The notes under the pieces are model-generated. The model made no database searches, had not been told where the DNA came from, and saw only the letters and a program-made list of their open reading frames with translations. Positions 1 through 7,601 of a stretch of 64,000 bases of DNA are shown here, piece after piece. Position 1 is the stretch's first letter. Each line of letters starts with the position of its first letter. This DNA comes from Phytohabitans maris. GTDB lineage: Bacteria > Actinomycetota > Actinomycetes > Mycobacteriales > Micromonosporaceae. Location of the stretch: contig NZ_JAVHUY010000004.1 of assembly GCF_031085175.1 (NCBI RefSeq), positions 1 through 64,000 on the forward strand, in the 5' to 3' direction. The translations under genes and the position numbers were made by a program.

Positions 1-159
1 CGCCTCTTCTGGGGTTCCGACCTCTCCCGCCTGCCCTGCTCCTACCGCGAGCTCGTCGACGTATTCACCGCACACCTACCCCGGCTCGACGACGGCGAGC
101 GGCGGCTGGTGCTCGGCGGAGCGCTCGCGACCTGGCTGGACTGGCCCGACCACCCCTAG
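1..159 (+). CDS. Amidohydrolase family 2 protein, C-terminal 52 residues only
   Basis: The window opens inside a reading frame that ends with TAG at 157-159. The visible tail begins RLFWGSDLSRLPCSY and ends in WLDWPDHP. The W/F-G-S-D-x-x-R stretch is where amidohydrolase 2 (ACMSD-like TIM-barrel) enzymes carry their last metal-binding Asp, and the rest fits the helical C-terminus of that family. The gene lies 17 bp upstream of the CoA-transferase and is probably the upstream member of the same operon. Two further amidohydrolases occur at 24.8-27.7 kb, so the family is over-represented in this island. The substrate is unknown and most of the protein lies outside the window. Confidence 0.7.
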   Translation, partial: RLFWGSDLSRLPCSYRELVDVFTAHLPRLDDGERRLVLGGALATWLDWPDHP

Positions 160-176
160 CACCCGCGGAGATCCAG

Positions 177-2726
177 TTGACCGAGAGCATTCCCGGAAGC
201 CTGACCGGCGTCCGCGTCATCGAGTTCGGCGACCAGAAGGGCGAGTACTGCGGGCTCGTGCTGGCCGGCCTCGGCGCCGAGGTGGTCAAGGTCGAACCGC
301 CCGGCGGCAGCGAGACCCGCAGGTTCGGCCCGTACGCCGGCGACGGCGGCGACCCGGACCGATCGCTGCACTTCTGGGCCTACAACCGGGGCAAGCGGTC
401 GGTCGTCCTCGACCTGGACGACGACGCGGGGGCAGCCGACTTCGCCACGCTCGCGGCCGGCGCCGACGTCGTGCTGGACGCGGGACCGGCCGGCTACCTC
501 ACCGACCGGGGGCTCGGCCCGGACCAGCTGCGCGCCCGGCACCCACACCTGGTCTACGCGCGGATCACGCCGTTCGGCGACACCGGGCCGTACCGCGACT
601 GGAAGGCCTCCGACCTGGTGCACCTCGCGCTCGGCGGGGTCGTCATGAACAACGGCTACGACCCGGACCCGTCCGGCCGCTACGACCTGCCACCGGTCGC
701 CCCGCAGCTCGGCCACGCGTACGCCATCGCCGGCGAGCAGATGGCGTTCACGATCATCGCCGCTCTCGTCAGCCGGGACCGCACCGGCAAGGGCCAGTAC
801 CTGTCCTGCGCCATCCACGAGGCGGTCGCCAAGAACACCGAGGGCGACCTGATGTCGTGGGTCTGCCTGCGCACCCCGTTCCTGCGCCAGACCTGCCGGC
901 ACTCGGCCCCGGCCGTGTCCCGGCACCGCTCCATCTTCGCCACCAAGGACGGCCGGTGGATGCTCACCACCACCCGCAACGCCAACCTGCTCAAGCCGTT
1001 CCTGGACGAGTACGGCCTGGGCGGCGACATCAGCGACGGCAGCGACGAGCAGAGCAAGGACTCCCGCGTGCTGCCCGGGATGGAGGGGGGAGCGGCGCGC
1101 AACATGGACGCCGTCGAGCACACCGTGCGGCGCTACCTCTTCGACGAGCTGCCGTGGCGGCAGGCGCAGGAGGCCGGCCTCATGTGGGTACCGGTGCGCA
1201 AGCCGCACGAGAGCGCGCGCGACGAGCACTGGCTCCAGCGCGGCACGTACGCCGAGGTCGACCACCCGGAGCTGGGGCGGGCGGTGCGCTACCCGGCCAG
1301 CAAGTGGATCTCCACCGGGCCGGGCTGGGTCCCCGGCCGCCGCGCGCCCCGGCTGGACGAGGACCGCGCGGAGGTGCTCGCCGTCCGTCCCCGTACGGCG
1401 CCCCGCCCCGGCCCGGCGACGCCCGAGCAGGTTTCCGTGCACGGCAAGCCGTTCGCGCTGCAGGGCGTACGGATCCTGGACTTCACCTGGATGCTCGCCT
1501 CGGCCGGCGCGACCCGGTTCCTCGCCTCGCTGGGCGCAGAGGTGATCAAGGTGGAATGGCACAAGAACCTCGACCCGCGGCGCGGCGGCGCCCCGGTGGG
1601 TGGCCGCGCCGCCCGGGAACGCGCGACCGGTCCGGTGCCCTCCCGCTGGCCGGCCGACCTCGGCGGCCCGGTGGGTGCCCAGTACAACAACAAGAACCCC
1701 GGCAAGCGGGCCATCTCGCTGAACGTCCGGCACCCGGAGGGGCTGGCGATCGCCAAGCGGCTGGTCGCCCGGAGCACGGTCGTGGCCGAGGGCTTCTCGC
1801 CCGGCGTCATGGAGAGCTGGGGCCTCGGATACGACGTGTTGCGGGCGGTCAAGCCGGACATCATCTACGCCAAGCAGTCCGGGATGGGCTCGCGCGGCGT
1901 GTACGGGCGGTTTCGCACCATCGGGCCGATCGCCGCGGCCTTCGCCGGCACCTCGGAGATGAGCGGCCTGCCCGAACCGTTCCCACCGGCCGGCTGGGGC
2001 TACTCGTACCTGGACTGGTTCGGCGCGTACAGCTTCGCGCTGGCCATCCTGAGCGCGGTCTACCACCACCAGCGGACCGGGGAAGGGCAGGCGATCGACG
2101 CCTCGCAGACCGAGGTCGGCCTGTTCATGACCGCGGTGCCGCTGCTCGACCACCAGATCAACGGCCGGGTGTGGCAGCGGGCCGGCAACCGCTCGCCGTA
2201 CGCCACCGCGGCCCCCGAGGGCATCTACCGGTGCCGTGGCGAGGACCGCTGGATCGCGGTCACCTGCGCCACCGAGGAGGAGTGGGTGGCCCTGGCGAAG
2301 GAGGCCGGGCACCCGGAGTGGATCGAGCAGGAGGAGTTCCGCACGCTCGACGCGCGGCAGGCGAACCGGGCCGCGCTGGACAAGCTGGTCGAGTCGTGGA
2401 CCGTCACCGAAGAGCCGTTCTCGCTGATGGAGAGGCTGCAGGCGGCCGGTGTCGCGGCCGGTGTCGCGCAGACGGCGCAGGACCGGGTGGAGCGCGACCC
2501 GCAGCTGGCCGCGCTCGACTGGCTCACCGAACTCGACGCCACCGAGTTCGGCCGGTGGCCGGTGGCCGCCCCGTCGGTCAAGCTGAGCGGCACCCCGCAG
2601 CACGCCGGCGGGCTCGTCGACCGCGCGGCACCGACCTACGGCGAGCACAACCACGAGGTGTACGGCCGGCTGCTCGGCCTCTCGTCCGACGAGGTCGATG
2701 CGTTGCGGGCGGAGGGTGCGATCTGA
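177..2726 (+). CDS. Double-domain CaiB/BaiF (family III) CoA-transferase
   Basis: This 849-residue protein is two family III CoA-transferase modules in one chain. Each starts with the recognisable L-x-G-x-R-V/I-x-[DE]-F segment (about residues 9 and 424) followed by L-G-A-E-V-x-K-V-E. Ordinary members are near 400 residues. In this family an Asp shortly after G-x-G-Q forms the acyl-aspartyl anhydride. Module 2 keeps it (GQAIDASQTE), whereas module 1 reads GQYLSCAIHE and has Ser there. So module 2 is probably catalytic and module 1 structural or substrate-binding. The start is TTG at 177, placed by the family alignment with a weak GGAG upstream. The next gene starts 1 bp after its stop. It is inferred to activate a carboxylic acid intermediate as a CoA thioester. 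Confidence 0.85.
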   Translation: MTESIPGSLTGVRVIEFGDQKGEYCGLVLAGLGAEVVKVEPPGGSETRRFGPYAGDGGDPDRSLHFWAYNRGKRSVVLDLDDDAGAADFATLAAGADVVLDAGPAGYLTDRGLGPDQLRARHPHLVYARITPFGDTGPYRDWKASDLVHLALGGVVMNNGYDPDPSGRYDLPPVAPQLGHAYAIAGEQMAFTIIAALVSRDRTGKGQYLSCAIHEAVAKNTEGDLMSWVCLRTPFLRQTCRHSAPAVSRHRSIFATKDGRWMLTTTRNANLLKPFLDEYGLGGDISDGSDEQSKDSRVLPGMEGGAARNMDAVEHTVRRYLFDELPWRQAQEAGLMWVPVRKPHESARDEHWLQRGTYAEVDHPELGRAVRYPASKWISTGPGWVPGRRAPRLDEDRAEVLAVRPRTAPRPGPATPEQVSVHGKPFALQGVRILDFTWMLASAGATRFLASLGAEVIKVEWHKNLDPRRGGAPVGGRAARERATGPVPSRWPADLGGPVGAQYNNKNPGKRAISLNVRHPEGLAIAKRLVARSTVVAEGFSPGVMESWGLGYDVLRAVKPDIIYAKQSGMGSRGVYGRFRTIGPIAAAFAGTSEMSGLPEPFPPAGWGYSYLDWFGAYSFALAILSAVYHHQRTGEGQAIDASQTEVGLFMTAVPLLDHQINGRVWQRAGNRSPYATAAPEGIYRCRGEDRWIAVTCATEEEWVALAKEAGHPEWIEQEEFRTLDARQANRAALDKLVESWTVTEEPFSLMERLQAAGVAAGVAQTAQDRVERDPQLAALDWLTELDATEFGRWPVAAPSVKLSGTPQHAGGLVDRAAPTYGEHNHEVYGRLLGLSSDEVDALRAEGAI

Positions 2727-2727
2727 G

Positions 2728-3873
2728 ATGGGTGGCTCATTGCCCGGGGCGATCCGCGGCCGTTCGGCGATCGTGGCGGTGGGCAACACGGCACAGGGCA
2801 CCGTGCCGGGGATCTCCGCGGACGAGCTGGCCGTCGAGGCGCTGCGGGTCACCCTCGCCGGCGCCGGCATCGCCAAGTCCGCTGTGGACGGTCTGATCAC
2901 CTGCAAGTCGTACGGTGGCTTCGGCATCGACACCGAGATCGGCCGGCTGGCCGGGCTCAACCCCGCCTACAGCGCCACGCTCGACTACGGCACCTGCAAC
3001 TTCTCGCTGCACCTGGCCTGCGCGGCCATCGACGCCGGCCTGGCCAGCACGGTGGCGATCGTGTACGGCACCACGCAGCGCAGCGACGGCAACCGGTTCT
3101 CGCACCCGCTGGGCCGGCAGGACGAGGCCTCGGTATACGGCTTCCTCAACGTCGCCGGCCCGGCCGCGATGGCGTTCCGGCGGCACCAGCACCTCTACGG
3201 CACCACGGAGGCCGACCTCGGCCGGATCGCCGTCTCCCAGCGGCGGTACGCCGAGCAGAACCCGCTGGCCGTCTTCCGGGAGCCGCTGAGCCTCGACGAC
3301 TACCTGGCCCAGCCCTACCTGGTGGCCCCGCTGCGCCGCGCGGACCTGTGCATGATCTCCGACGGCGGCGCCTGCCTGGTGGTGGCGAGCGCCGACCGGG
3401 CGGCGGAGCTGACCGACCGCCCGGTGCACGTCATGGGCATCGCCCAGCAGACCGGACTGCGCGACCGGCAGAACGCCGACCAGTGGCTGCGCCCCTGGAT
3501 CCGGCAGGTCGCCGACCGGGTCTACGCGGGGGCCGGCATCGGGCGGGACGCGATCGACGCGCTCTACATCCAGGACCCCACCAGCGTGTGGGTCATGCAG
3601 ATGCTGGAGCTGTACGGGTTCGTCGAGCCCGGCGGGGTGGGGGAGGCGTTCGCCAAGGGCGAGGTCGGCTACGGCGGGCGGCTGCCGCTGAACACCAACG
3701 GCGGGCAGCTTTCCGAGGCGTACATGTGGGGCTTCCTGCACCTGGTCGAGGCCGTGCGCCAGCTCCGCGGCGAGGCCGGCGCGCGGCAGCTGCCCGGCCT
3801 GCGCGCCGCCCAGTACTGCTCGACGTTCGGCTTCATGAAGGCGGCCAGCACGATCCTGAGCCGGGAGCGGTGA
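2728..3873 (+). CDS. Thiolase-like / lipid-transfer-type acyl-CoA protein (possible retro-aldolase)
   Basis: A 381-residue thiolase-fold protein of the SCP-x/lipid-transfer subgroup. An upstream in-frame ATG (2698) lies inside the previous gene, so ATG 2728 is preferred; GGAGGG lies about 10 bp before it. Residue 90 (DYGTCNFSLH) sits near the thiolase nucleophile position. In the C-terminal half, the usual H-G-H-P of degradative thiolases is replaced by NTNGGQLSEAY, as in Ltp2-type proteins. The next gene encodes a DUF35 protein and overlaps it by one base. In steroid side-chain degradation, Ltp2 works with a DUF35 domain as a retro-aldolase, so C-C cleavage of a CoA thioester is a reasonable inference. 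Ordinary thiolysis cannot be excluded. Confidence 0.8.
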   Translation: MGGSLPGAIRGRSAIVAVGNTAQGTVPGISADELAVEALRVTLAGAGIAKSAVDGLITCKSYGGFGIDTEIGRLAGLNPAYSATLDYGTCNFSLHLACAAIDAGLASTVAIVYGTTQRSDGNRFSHPLGRQDEASVYGFLNVAGPAAMAFRRHQHLYGTTEADLGRIAVSQRRYAEQNPLAVFREPLSLDDYLAQPYLVAPLRRADLCMISDGGACLVVASADRAAELTDRPVHVMGIAQQTGLRDRQNADQWLRPWIRQVADRVYAGAGIGRDAIDALYIQDPTSVWVMQMLELYGFVEPGGVGEAFAKGEVGYGGRLPLNTNGGQLSEAYMWGFLHLVEAVRQLRGEAGARQLPGLRAAQYCSTFGFMKAASTILSRER

Positions 3874-4253
3874 TGACGACGGCGGACGACACCACGTTCT
3901 GGGCGCAGGCGCGGGCCGGCCGCCTGGTCTTCCAGCACTGCGCCGGCTGCGGCTACGTCCGGTGGCCGGCGGCCGGCGTCTGCCCGGAGTGCCTGGGGCG
4001 CGAGTACGAGTGGAAGCCGGTCGAGCCGGTCGGGACCGTGTGGAGCTACGCGGTCTACCACCGCGCCTACTCGGCCGCGCTCAAGGGCGCGGTCCCCTAC
4101 AACGTGGCCCTGGTCGAGCTCGCCTGCGGCGTCCGGCTGCTCACCCGGCTGGTCGGCGAACCGGCCGTGGGCAGCCCGGTGCGGGCCCGGTTCGAGGAGG
4201 TCGGCGAGCACGGCGTGGTGCCGGTGTTCGCCCCGCTGCCCACGGCGGCGTGA
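3873..4253 (+). CDS. DUF35 OB-fold / zinc-ribbon acyl-CoA-associated protein
   Basis: This 126-residue protein starts at the ATG embedded in the TGATG overlap with the thiolase-like gene. A rubredoxin-like zinc ribbon is clear from Cys23, Cys26, Cys37 and Cys40 (CAGCG ... CPEC). It is followed by a beta-rich OB-fold segment with G-T-V-W-S-Y. DUF35 proteins accompany thiolase-like partners and bind the CoA part of the substrate; the best-known case is the ChsH2 DUF35 domain with Ltp2. The one-base overlap implies translational coupling and a stoichiometric complex with the 2728-3873 product. Confidence 0.85.
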   Translation: MTTADDTTFWAQARAGRLVFQHCAGCGYVRWPAAGVCPECLGREYEWKPVEPVGTVWSYAVYHRAYSAALKGAVPYNVALVELACGVRLLTRLVGEPAVGSPVRARFEEVGEHGVVPVFAPLPTAA

Positions 4254-4254
4254 C

Positions 4255-5451
4255 GTGGGCGGGGCGCTGGAGGGCCTGCTCGTCGTCGACCTGTCCCGGA
4301 TCCTGGCCGGACCGTACTGCACCCAGATGCTCGGCGACCACGGCGCCGAGGTGGTCAAGGTCGAGCCGCCGGAGGGCGACGGCACCCGGGAGTGGGCGGA
4401 GTCGTACGGCGACGGCGTGAGCGCCTACTACGCGGGCCTCAACCGCAACAAGCGCCACGTCACCGTCGACCTCTCCACCGCGGCCGGCCGCACGCTGGTG
4501 TTGCGGATGCTGGAGAACGCCGACGTCCTGGTGGAGAACTTCAAAACCGGCACGATGGAACGCTGGGGCATCGGCGCCGAGACGCTCCTGGCCCGGTTTC
4601 CGCGCCTGGTCTACTGCCGGATCAGCGCCTTCGGGGCCGACGGACCGATGGGCGGGCTCCCCGGCTACGACGCGGTCATCCAGGCGTACTCCGGCATCAT
4701 GCACATGAACGGCGAGCCGGGGAGCCGACCCCTGCGGATACCGATGCCGATCACCGACCTCACGACCGGCATGCTGGCGTTCAGCGGCGTCCTGCTGGCG
4801 CTCCAGGAACGCACGCGCTCGGGACGCGGTCAGCTCGTCGACCTCAGCCTGCTCGACGGCGCGCTCAGCCTCCTGCACCCGGCCGCGGCCAACTACTTCC
4901 GCACCGGCGAACGTCCGGAACGGCTCGGCAGCGCGCATCCGAACATCGCGCCCTGCGACACGTTCACCTCGCCGATGGGGGAGATCTACGTGGCGGCGGG
5001 CACCGACCGGCAGTTCGCGATCCTCTGCGAGTATCTCGGCGCGCCCGAGGTCGCGCGGGACGAACGGTTTCGCACCAACGCCGCCCGGCTGGCGCACCGG
5101 GCGGAGCTCACCGCGATCCTCGCCGACCTGGTGGCGCGGATGGAGTACGACGCCGACGCCGCCCGGACGATGATCGCCAAGGGGATACCGGCCAGCCTGG
5201 TTCGCCCTCTCGACGAGGTGCTCGGCGACCCCGAGGTGCACCGGCGCCGGATGGTCCAGACCGTGGACGGCCGGCGGGTGCTCGGCATCCCGGTCAAGCT
5301 CGGCCGGACGCCCGGGACGATCCGCACGCCGCCCCGCCCGGCCGGCGCCGACACCCGGGACGTGCTGGCCCGCTTCGGCCTGGCGGCGCGGGAGATCGAG
5401 AGGCTGATCGCGGATGGCGTCGTGACGCAGCACCGGCCCAGCCGGGGGTGA
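4255..5451 (+). CDS. CaiB/BaiF CoA-transferase (single domain)
   Basis: A 398-residue family III CoA-transferase of normal length. It starts at GTG 4255, one base after the DUF35 stop. The N-terminus reads LLVVDLSRILAGPYCTQ, then LGDHGAEVVKVEPP, both typical of the nucleotide-binding part. The catalytic Asp is intact in GRGQLVDLSLLDG (about residue 199). It is the last gene of the tight upstream operon (1-5451). It most likely transfers CoA between an acid intermediate and another acyl-CoA, and contrasts with the two double-domain paralogues in this window. Confidence 0.9.
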   Translation: MGGALEGLLVVDLSRILAGPYCTQMLGDHGAEVVKVEPPEGDGTREWAESYGDGVSAYYAGLNRNKRHVTVDLSTAAGRTLVLRMLENADVLVENFKTGTMERWGIGAETLLARFPRLVYCRISAFGADGPMGGLPGYDAVIQAYSGIMHMNGEPGSRPLRIPMPITDLTTGMLAFSGVLLALQERTRSGRGQLVDLSLLDGALSLLHPAAANYFRTGERPERLGSAHPNIAPCDTFTSPMGEIYVAAGTDRQFAILCEYLGAPEVARDERFRTNAARLAHRAELTAILADLVARMEYDADAARTMIAKGIPASLVRPLDEVLGDPEVHRRRMVQTVDGRRVLGIPVKLGRTPGTIRTPPRPAGADTRDVLARFGLAAREIERLIADGVVTQHRPSRG

Positions 5452-5545
5452 GCGCGCCGGGCACTGGTGGTCTGAACACGCGAAGGGCTTGCCTAACCCG
5501 GGCCAGGCAGCAATGATGAAGCGATCCTCTAATGATGGAGAAATT

Positions 5546-7018
5546 GTGGGCATCGAGGTGACCCTCCCGCAGGGGACGTACCGCGGCCGCGCGAGCGACG
5601 GTGTCCTCAGCTTCAAGGGCGTGCCGTACGCGGCGGCGCCGGTCGGTGACCTGCGCTTCGCACCGCCGCAGCCGCCCCCGCCCGTCGCCGGCGTCGTCGA
5701 CGCGAGCCGGTACGGGCCGACGGTGTCCGGGCCGCCGCAGCGCTCGGCGGTCATGGCCGAGCTCGTGCCGGACCCGACGATCCCCGGCGAGAACGGCCTC
5801 AACCTCAGCGTCTGGACGCCGGACACCGGCGCGAGCCTGCCGGTGTTCGTCTGGATCCACGGCGGCGGCTTCGTCACCGGCACCGGCGCGGTGACCGCGT
5901 TCGACGGCAGCGCGTTCGCCCGCGACGGCGTGGTGGCCGTGGTGATCAACTACCGGCTGGCCGTCGAGGGGTTCCTCCAGATCGCCGGCACCGTCGCCAA
6001 CCGCGGCCTGCTCGACCAGGTCGCGGCGCTGAAGTGGGTCCGCGACAACATCGCCGCGTTCGGCGGCGACCCGGCCCGGGTGACGATCGCCGGCGAGTCG
6101 GCCGGCGGGATGAGCGTCCTGACGCTGCTGGCGACGCCCGGGGCGCGCGGGCTCTTCCACCGGGCGATCTCCCAGAGCGGCGACGGGCACCACGTGCACA
6201 CGCCGGACCAGGCCGCGCGGGTCACCGCCCAGCTCTGCGCCGACCTGGGCGTCGCGGAGAGCCCGGAGGCGCTCGGTGCCGTGCCCGGCGACCTGCTCCA
6301 CCGCACGCTCAACGAGGTCATCGGCGCCGTGCAGGCGGGCCGGGACCCGAAGTGGCGGGCGCTCAACCGGCTCGTCGTACAGCCGGTCGTCGACGGCGAC
6401 GTGCTGCCCCGGCACCCGGTCGAGGCGTACGCCGACGGAGCCGGTGCCGACGCCGCCCTGCTGGTCGGCACCAACGCCAACGAGTACGGCCTCTTCACGA
6501 TCCCTACCGGCCTCGCCGACGCCCTGGACGAGCCCATGCTCGAGGCCCTCGTCGGCCGGCTGGGCGTGGACCCACGCGAGATGATCGCCACCTACCGCGA
6601 CCTGATGCCCTCCGCCGACCACGCCGACCTGTTCATGGCGATCCAGAGCGACTGGTTCGCCGGCGTGCCGATCGTCCGGGCCGTCGAGGCGCGCGAGAAG
6701 GCCGGCGCCGCGTCGTACGCCTACGAGTTCGCGTGGGACCCGCCCACCTTCGGCGGCCGGCTGGGCGCCTGCCACACCCTGGAGGTGCCGTTCGTCTTCG
6801 ACACCCTCGCCGACCCGTGGGGAGCCCGGCTGCGCGGCGACGCCCCGCCGCAGCCGCTCGCCGACGAGATGCACGGCGCCTGGGTGGCCTTCGTGTCCGG
6901 CACGGTCGACTGGCCCGCGTACGGGCGCGACCGGCTGGTCCAGCGGTTCGACATCGAAAGCACGGTCGTCCGGGACCCGTACCCGGGGCGGCACGGTGCG
7001 TGGGACGGCATCATCTGA
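5546..7018 (+). CDS. Type B carboxylesterase
   Basis: A 490-residue alpha/beta-hydrolase of the carboxylesterase type B family. The oxyanion-hole motif HGGG is at residues 105-108 and the nucleophile elbow GESAGG has Ser185. The conserved N-E-Y-G-L-F and G-A-C-H-T-L-E-V-P-F segments supply the later acid/histidine region. GTG 5546 is preferred because GGAG ends 5 bp upstream. In-frame starts exist at 5489 (TTG) and 5513/5516 (ATG), but they add residues atypical of the family. No signal peptide is visible, so it is probably cytosolic. Its place between the CoA-transferase operon and the Baeyer-Villiger monooxygenase suggests hydrolysis of an ester or lactone made by that enzyme. Confidence 0.9.
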   Translation: MGIEVTLPQGTYRGRASDGVLSFKGVPYAAAPVGDLRFAPPQPPPPVAGVVDASRYGPTVSGPPQRSAVMAELVPDPTIPGENGLNLSVWTPDTGASLPVFVWIHGGGFVTGTGAVTAFDGSAFARDGVVAVVINYRLAVEGFLQIAGTVANRGLLDQVAALKWVRDNIAAFGGDPARVTIAGESAGGMSVLTLLATPGARGLFHRAISQSGDGHHVHTPDQAARVTAQLCADLGVAESPEALGAVPGDLLHRTLNEVIGAVQAGRDPKWRALNRLVVQPVVDGDVLPRHPVEAYADGAGADAALLVGTNANEYGLFTIPTGLADALDEPMLEALVGRLGVDPREMIATYRDLMPSADHADLFMAIQSDWFAGVPIVRAVEAREKAGAASYAYEFAWDPPTFGGRLGACHTLEVPFVFDTLADPWGARLRGDAPPQPLADEMHGAWVAFVSGTVDWPAYGRDRLVQRFDIESTVVRDPYPGRHGAWDGII

Positions 7019-7037
7019 CGACGGAAGGCGGTACCCC

Positions 7038-7547
7038 ATGACCACGACCGAAACGGTCGCCGACAAGATCGCCCTCAACGAGCTCGTCGCGCGGCTCTCC
7101 CGGGCGGTCGACCGGACCGACCGGGAGGCGATCATCGCCTGCTACACCGAGAAGTCCTTCGACGACCACGGTCGCTTCCGGGGCAGCGGGGTCGAGTTCG
7201 CCGAGTTCATCTGCAACTCCGACTTCACCAACGCCTCGCCGTTCCTCTACCACCTGCTCGGCCAGTCCATCTGGGACGTCGAGGGCGACGAGGCGTTCGG
7301 CGAGACGTACTTCGACTTCTACATGCAGACCGACGACTCGTCGCTGGCCCATTCGTTCGGCCGCTACCTCGACTACTGCCAGCGGGTGGACGGGCAGTGG
7401 CTGGTCACCTACCGGCGGGTGGTCATGGACTACCGGGGTACGCACCCGGCCACCCACGTCACGACCGCGTCGGCCGGCCACTTCGCCGGGACCCGGGACC
7501 GCGACGACCCGGTCTACAAGCGGCTGCGCTGGCCCGAGGACCACTGA
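7038..7547 (+). CDS. SnoaL-like / NTF2-fold protein
   Basis: A 169-residue SnoaL-4-type protein of the ketosteroid-isomerase/NTF2 fold. Recognisable features are the N-terminal helix ALNELVARLSRAVDR, the acidic/aromatic strand CYTEKSFDDHGRF, and a C-terminal Y-C-x-R-V-D-G-x-W. ATG 7038 is preceded by GGAAGGCGG, and the gene follows the esterase by 19 bp. Members of this fold act as isomerases, dehydratases or small-ligand binders. The exact reaction cannot be read from sequence. Related NTF2-fold genes occur at 10710, 27785 and 43324. Confidence 0.8.
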   Translation: MTTTETVADKIALNELVARLSRAVDRTDREAIIACYTEKSFDDHGRFRGSGVEFAEFICNSDFTNASPFLYHLLGQSIWDVEGDEAFGETYFDFYMQTDDSSLAHSFGRYLDYCQRVDGQWLVTYRRVVMDYRGTHPATHVTTASAGHFAGTRDRDDPVYKRLRWPEDH

Positions 7548-7560
7548 CAGCCGGCTGTCT

Positions 7561-7596
7561 CCGAGGGCCTACCGGTGCGCGCCGGTAGGCCCTCGG
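7561..7596. terminator. Bidirectional hairpin terminator between convergent genes
   Basis: A perfect 15-bp inverted repeat (CCGAGGGCCTACCGG at 7561-7575 and its complement at 7582-7596) encloses a 6-nt loop. It lies exactly between the convergent SnoaL-like gene (ends 7547) and the monooxygenase gene (ends 7602). There is no long U-tract, as is common for actinomycete terminators. Confidence 0.85.
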
Positions 7597-7601
7597 CTCC
7601 C

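Noticed and set aside
156-2960. 934-codon open frame on the minus strand opposite the double-domain CoA-transferase
   Set aside because: It has no family-like motif and mirrors a strongly supported plus-strand gene; long antisense frames are expected at this GC content.
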